Shown: positions 7,217 to 10,380 of the stretch, in pieces
How the letters are laid out: every line of letters starts with the position of its first letter
Numbering within the stretch: the first letter of the stretch is position 1
Notes under the pieces: generated by a model
The model's input: the letters and a program-made list of their open reading frames with translations, nothing else
Told to the model about the DNA's origin: nothing
Database searches by the model: none
Position numbers and translations under genes: made by a program
DNA from: an uncultured Campylobacter sp.
GTDB taxonomy: Bacteria; Campylobacterota; Campylobacteria; Campylobacterales; Campylobacteraceae
Direction of reading: 5' to 3'
Length of the DNA: 10,380 nucleotides
Assembly: GCF_938045775.1 (NCBI RefSeq)
Contig: NZ_CALIBH010000115.1
Coordinates: forward strand, 1-10,380

Positions 7217-7243
7217 GCTCCGCCAAAACGGACTCGGCGGAGC
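7217..7243 (-). terminator. GC-rich hairpin just after p19, lacking a T-run
   Basis: GCTCCGCC (7217-7224) and GGCGGAGC (7236-7243) form a perfect eight-base stem with an 11-base loop, starting ten bases after the p19 stop codon on the - strand. Position and stability suit a terminator or an mRNA 3' end protector, but no T-run follows on the - strand, so partial termination or protection of the upstream transcript is as likely as full termination. Confidence 0.45.
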
Positions 7244-7253
7244 CTGCTACGAT

Positions 7254-7775
7254 TTACTCTTTAGGAGCGCCTGTGTATTGGAAGGTATATTTAACCGAGA
7301 ACGGCTCCCACCATTTGCCTACGCCGGTCGCTTTGTCTGCGTGGCGACCGAATCCGTTGGCGCTTGGATTTTCGATGTTGTAGGTTAGCTCGTAGTTGCC
7401 TACACCGTTTACCATCTTGATATTGGCGCCGTAGTGAGGGCCGTCGCTAGCTACCATCGGCATGAAATTTCCCTTTTGAATCTTACCTGTGTCTAGGTTT
7501 TTAAGCACGTAAGCGATCTTTAGGTAAGGGATCCACTCGCCCTCGCCAAATCCGTTTGCGTTGCCTTTGATAGCGTGGATATCCGCCTCAAGGTGGATGT
7601 CTGCCTTGCTAGGAGCTAGATCGATGCCTTTAGGCTCCATATCGATAGGCTGAAGATAAACTGCCGCGATCTCCATTCCATTTTGCTCAATCGGCTCTCC
7701 GATCGGATGTTCTCCTGCCATTGCTATAACAGAGGCTAGGCTTAGTGCCAACATACCTGAAAAAATCTTTTTCAT
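7254..7775 (-). CDS. p19: P19 periplasmic metal-binding protein of the iron-uptake system
   Basis: Periplasmic partner of the FTR1 permease; known P19 proteins (Cj1659, FetP) bind copper and iron/manganese and support growth at low iron. The 173 residues start with a signal peptide (MKKIFSGMLALSLASVIAMA, probable cut before GEHPIGEP). Mature sequence shows the family's candidate ligands: H61 and E63 in ADIHLEAD, M105/M107, D111 and H114 in MPMVASDGPHYG, and H145 in GFGRHADK. Other family blocks are YLKIAYVLKN and GVGKWWEPFSVKYTF. The ATG at 7775 has AAGGAG (7783-7788) seven bases upstream and lies 14 bases after the FTR1 gene, so both are cotranscribed. A GC-rich hairpin and a 419-base gap follow. 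Length and motifs are normal for the family; nothing is missing. Confidence 0.95.
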   Translation of the reverse strand: MKKIFSGMLALSLASVIAMAGEHPIGEPIEQNGMEIAAVYLQPIDMEPKGIDLAPSKADIHLEADIHAIKGNANGFGEGEWIPYLKIAYVLKNLDTGKIQKGNFMPMVASDGPHYGANIKMVNGVGNYELTYNIENPSANGFGRHADKATGVGKWWEPFSVKYTFQYTGAPKE

Positions 7776-7782
7776 CTTTTCT

Positions 7783-7788
7783 CTCCTT
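7783..7788 (-). promoter_or_regulatory. Strong ribosome binding site for p19
   Basis: AAGGAG on the - strand, seven bases before the ATG at 7775, inside the 14-base gap after the FTR1 stop. It fixes the p19 start and suggests high translation relative to the permease, whose own site is weaker. Confidence 0.8.
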
Positions 7789-7789
7789 A

Positions 7790-9721
7790 TTAAGATTTGT
7801 TTTTTTGCTTATTTTTTAAGATTAAAATTCCTACGATTAGAAGTACGATCATCACCGCTTGCGGCACGAGGCTCTGGACGTAAGGATAAAATCCGATCCA
7901 CGTAATCGTTGGAAGCCCATCAATAACGGTAGGCACGAATACCTTGCCCTCGACTAGCTCCATCACGCCCTTGCCCACGAATACGACGGACATATAAAAG
8001 ATAATGACCGATGTAGCGATGAAAAATGGCTTGATAGCGATTTTAAGCGAGAATTTTTTGATGACGATATAAACTATGATAAGAGCCGCCAGACCCGCTA
8101 CGAAGCCTGCTGCTACCATGCTGGTAGCTGCCGGACTTTTGGCATCGAAAAGTAGTGCCAGATAAAATAGCACCGTCTCTGCGCCCTCGCGATAAACCGC
8201 TAAAAATACCGTCCACCAAAGCATCTTGCTATCGCCAGAGCTTAGGCTGTTTGAAATTTGACCTTGGATATAGGCGCTCCACTTTTTGGAGCTTGCATTT
8301 GAAAGAAGCCAAAAGCCCACATAAAATAGCAGAACTACGGCGATTAACATCACCGCGCCCTCCATCACTTCGCGCGTTTGTCCTGCATTTTCGCTACCGA
8401 AGATATAATTCAACCCATAAGCCGTAGCAATACTTAGCACAACCGCGACGCCAAGAGCGCTGTAAACGATATTTAGGTGCTTTGAATTGCCGGATTTTAT
8501 AAGTAGAGCGATGACCGCGGCTACGATGATGAGCGCTTCAAATCCTTCGCGCAAGATGATGATAAACGCGTATAAGAATAGATCCCAGTTGCTTGATTTC
8601 TTCGTTAGCTCTAGACTTTGGGTGAGCTGATCAAATAGCTTGTTTTGCGCCGCTACAATCTGCTCTTTGGAAGCACCCGCGCGCATAAGAGCTGAAATTT
8701 TATTAAAGCTTGCTTCGGTGTCTAGCTTAAGCTGAGTATTTTTAGCACCGACGATATTTTCCATACCGCTCTCTTCGTATTCGTCGAAGTAGATATTGCC
8801 GCTTTCGTCAATCGCATCATCAACCTTGCCGCTTTCGTAAAGTTGCAAAACCTTAGCCATTTTGTCTTTGATATTTTGCACAATCGGCGTAAAATCCTTG
8901 CTCTCATCCTCACTAGTATCGCTTTGTGCTAACGCAGTCTGCGGCGCTATGGAGTAGCTTTCTTGCGGCAAATCATTTACAGCTTTTAATGCTAGATTAT
9001 CTAAAGCGTTTATCGCTTCGTCAAATTTTGATTTGTCCGTATCCGCATCCTCGCGCAAGAGATTTCCTATGATCTGCTGAATTGATTGATCAGTCTGAGA
9101 TGAGACATATTTTCGAACCGCCTCCTCTAGACGTTCGTTGCGGTAGATATCAAATTTCGCGCGATTTAGCGCAGCTTTTAGTGCAGCAGTGTCTTTTTTA
9201 TCAAACGCAGCTTTAGCGTTATCCAGCTCAGTTTTAAATTCCGTATAGACGCTCATCCACGGCGAGGTCGTACCGGATGCTGCGGAATTCCCGCCTGAGG
9301 TTGGCGCAGAAGTGCTGCCGTCGCCTCCGTCTTGATACTCGGCTACGAGACGATGACCAGATTCGATCGCAGGCAGAACCTCATCAATCTCGCGATTTAG
9401 ATTATCGATCATTGCTTGGATCTCATTTAGAGGCTTTTCAGCTTTGATCGCTTTACGGATATCGCCGAATTGCTTCTCCATATCGTAGGATTTTTTCTGT
9501 CCCAAATTTATGCGGATACCAGCTTCTAGATTTTCGAAATGCCCAAAATACGCCTCTTGAGTTATCTTTCTAGCCTCAGAATTATTACCATCGACATAAA
9601 GCTTGATCGCTTGAGCAAATTTCTCTTTTATCGTCGCTGCTTCGGCGCGATAATCCGTATCCGCAAAAAGCATAGCAAGCGGAAAAATTAGAGCTAAAAG
9701 CGCAAATTTAAAAAATTTCAT
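7790..9721 (-). CDS. FTR1-family iron permease with N-terminal periplasmic domain (FetM/Cj1658 type)
   Basis: Inner-membrane iron permease, first gene of the iron locus. The 643 residues begin with a signal peptide (1-20, cut after AMLFA), then a periplasmic region (about 21-378), then a membrane domain of about seven segments (from 380 to 637). The two FTR1 iron-binding motifs are present: REGFE (391-395) and REGAE (511-515). The periplasmic part seems to be three related helical units, about 24-112, 155-248 and 276-368, aligning around LYVDGNNSEA/LYESGKVDDA and AYFGHFENLE/KFDIYRNERLEE/IYFDEYEESGME. A Gly/Ser/Thr-rich linker (131-153) follows unit one. Such domains are thought to receive iron, probably from P19, before transport. 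The start at 9721 is supported by AAGAAGG (9727-9733), the signal peptide and a TATAAT promoter upstream. Identification is firm; the repeat reading is my inference. Confidence 0.95.
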   Translation of the reverse strand: MKFFKFALLALIFPLAMLFADTDYRAEAATIKEKFAQAIKLYVDGNNSEARKITQEAYFGHFENLEAGIRINLGQKKSYDMEKQFGDIRKAIKAEKPLNEIQAMIDNLNREIDEVLPAIESGHRLVAEYQDGGDGSTSAPTSGGNSAASGTTSPWMSVYTEFKTELDNAKAAFDKKDTAALKAALNRAKFDIYRNERLEEAVRKYVSSQTDQSIQQIIGNLLREDADTDKSKFDEAINALDNLALKAVNDLPQESYSIAPQTALAQSDTSEDESKDFTPIVQNIKDKMAKVLQLYESGKVDDAIDESGNIYFDEYEESGMENIVGAKNTQLKLDTEASFNKISALMRAGASKEQIVAAQNKLFDQLTQSLELTKKSSNWDLFLYAFIIILREGFEALIIVAAVIALLIKSGNSKHLNIVYSALGVAVVLSIATAYGLNYIFGSENAGQTREVMEGAVMLIAVVLLFYVGFWLLSNASSKKWSAYIQGQISNSLSSGDSKMLWWTVFLAVYREGAETVLFYLALLFDAKSPAATSMVAAGFVAGLAALIIVYIVIKKFSLKIAIKPFFIATSVIIFYMSVVFVGKGVMELVEGKVFVPTVIDGLPTITWIGFYPYVQSLVPQAVMIVLLIVGILILKNKQKNKS

Positions 9722-9772
9722 CTGAACCTTCTTGAGTTAAATTCATACATTAAATTTCAAAATCGAGCGGCA

Positions 9773-9810
9773 ATTATATGTAGAAAAATCTTAAAAAGTA
9801 ATAAAAAAAG
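9773..9810 (-). promoter_or_regulatory. Probable sigma-70 promoter of the iron locus
   Basis: On the - strand a perfect TATAAT (9773-9778) lies about 50 bases before the FTR1 start codon, preceded by T-rich stretches (9783-9787, 9793-9797 and 9803-9809) spaced about ten bases apart, as in Campylobacter promoters, which lack a fixed -35. A partial Fur-like half-site ATGATAA (9814-9820) lies just upstream; I do not see a full 19-base Fur box, so iron control by Fur is expected from C. jejuni but not shown here. Confidence 0.65.
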
Positions 9811-9903
9811 CGGTTATCATAAAGCACGAAAGCGGCTAAATTCTCAATTGCAAGAGCTTTTTGATAGATGGAATTTAATAGAATTTAGGATATGGCGGAA
9901 TTT

Positions 9904-9933
9904 TAAATGGCAGTCGGATTTTACTCCGACTGC
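9904..9933 (-). terminator. Terminator hairpin after petC
   Basis: GCAGTCGGA (9910-9918) and TCCGACTGC (9925-9933) form a perfect nine-base stem with a six-base loop, seven bases after the petC stop at 9941. The - strand tail is ATTTAAAATT, a weak T-run, so termination is likely but may be leaky. It separates petC from the iron locus. Confidence 0.65.
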
Positions 9934-9940
9934 TAAAATT

Positions 9941-10380
9941 TTAATGAAGTTTCGACCAAATTTTGCTTTTCCAAAGACCTGCAAAAACAGAAAGGATCAA
10001 GAAATAAATCATAATATTTATGGTTGTAGCTTCACGCTCGGCTTTTTTGCTATCGCCTACGTCAGCTAGATATTCCACGACCTTGGCTTCAGCGTTTTCG
10101 TTCAAGCCTACGCGCGGCATCGAAGTGCCTGGAAGCTTCTTTTGCGTATCATTGATAAACTCGTGTAGATAGTTGGCGCCCTTGGAACGGATCATCATCG
10201 AAAGATCAGGAGGCATCGAGCCCATATACGCAGCCAGGCTAGCCTTGTCGCTGGATGCAAAGAGCTTATCATACTTGACATCGTGGCATCTTAGACAAGC
10301 ATCCCCAAAAACCGCCTTGCTTAAAAGGAATTTTTTCTGCGCTTCGTTTAGTTCGGTGCCTTGCTTGATGCCGCTAGCAG
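9941..10380 (-). CDS. petC: Cytochrome c subunit of quinol:cytochrome c reductase, 5' part outside window
   Basis: Subunit of the cytochrome bc1 complex, passing electrons from the quinol pool to periplasmic cytochrome c; related to PetC of Campylobacter, a dihaem protein of the epsilonproteobacterial type. The frame is open to the window end (about 146 residues seen), so only the second haem domain and the anchor are visible. CLRCHD (10280-10297) is the CxxCH haem site. PGTSMPRVGL further on supplies the probable axial methionine, and a C-terminal hydrophobic anchor (INIMIYFLILSVFAGLW) precedes the end KSKIWSKLH. The ATG at 10225 is internal, since the haem motif lies upstream of it in the same frame. 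The stop at 9941 is followed by a hairpin terminator. Not functionally part of the iron locus, though haem and iron-sulfur enzymes such as this depend on iron supply. Confidence 0.9.
   Translation of the reverse strand, partial: ASGIKQGTELNEAQKKFLLSKAVFGDACLRCHDVKYDKLFASSDKASLAAYMGSMPPDLSMMIRSKGANYLHEFINDTQKKLPGTSMPRVGLNENAEAKVVEYLADVGDSKKAEREATTINIMIYFLILSVFAGLWKSKIWSKLH

Larger units (their letters stand above)
6835..7253. other. 419-base gap inside the iron locus with AT-word blocks and hairpins
   Basis: No gene is supported here on either strand. It holds four runs of the self-complementary word AAAATTTT (about 6881-6901, 6914-6930, 7028-7053, 7062-7076), three TAAATTTAA-type words at about 7147-7189, and two hairpins (6955-6999, 7217-7243). 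Its - strand edge carries the DUF2318 ribosome site. A weak -10-like TATAGG (6870-6875 on the - strand) preceded by an AT-rich stretch could start a second transcript for the DUF2318-ABC genes. Such a long gap contrasts with the near-zero spacing of all other genes in the locus. Confidence 0.7.

Noticed and set aside
7191..7388. Small + strand frame over the p19 end
   Set aside because: Overlaps the well-supported p19 gene antisense and translates the hairpin region; no family resemblance.
9741..9760. Possible Fur box near the FTR1 start
   Set aside because: Only about half the positions fit the 7-1-7 Fur pattern, little more than expected from AT-rich sequence.
9848..10069. 73-codon + strand frame at the petC end
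   Set aside because: Runs antisense through the petC terminator and the coding end of petC; no ribosome site or family.

Overview
The window looks like the chromosome of a Campylobacter of the oral group (C. gracilis, C. rectus or C. showae type; genus likely, species a guess). The grounds are family resemblance of the proteins (P19, DnaX tail, epsilonproteobacterial cytochrome subunit PetC), a base composition that by eye is richer in G+C than C. jejuni, and a very frequent self-complementary word, AAAATTTT/AAATTT, in gaps and genes alike. No tRNA, rRNA, CRISPR array, insertion sequence or phage gene is visible.

Layout: (1) 1-1871, + strand: 3' part of dnaX (clamp-loader tau/gamma), unusually expanded by two Ser/Asn/Gln-rich low-complexity stretches. 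(2) 1872-2180: gap between convergent genes with AT-only words around a GC-rich, hairpin-forming core. (3) 9721-2181, - strand: a six-gene iron-uptake locus, read in the order FTR1-type iron permease with periplasmic domain, P19 periplasmic metal-binding protein, a 419-base gap, DUF2318 membrane iron-sulfur protein with a YHS-like C-terminus, two FtsX/MacB-type permeases, and a LolD/MacB-type ATPase. (4) 9722-9940: intergenic region with the petC terminator and the FTR1 promoter. (5) 9941-10380, - strand: 3' part of petC, cytochrome c subunit of the quinol:cytochrome c reductase, running off the window end.

How the genes work together: the iron locus matches in content and order the C. jejuni cj1658-cj1663 region (relatives: FetMP/FetABCDEF of some enterobacteria). 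P19 binds metal in the periplasm and FTR1 moves iron across the inner membrane. The DUF2318 protein probably supplies redox chemistry. The two permeases and ATPase form a mechanotransmission-type ABC complex whose substrate is unsettled. The last four genes are tightly coupled (stop/start overlap of 1 base, 14-base overlap, 1-base gap), as are the first two (14-base gap), but the 419-base gap splits the locus into two possible expression units. The thioredoxin-like genes that follow the ATPase gene in C. jejuni (cj1664, cj1665) are absent here; dnaX lies convergently instead.

The least ordinary observations are the low-complexity expansions in DnaX and the ATPase tail, a dense cluster of RAATTY hexamers in dnaX, the apparent triple repeat in the FTR1 periplasmic region, the YHS-like domain without cysteine on the DUF2318 protein, and the structured gap in the iron operon.
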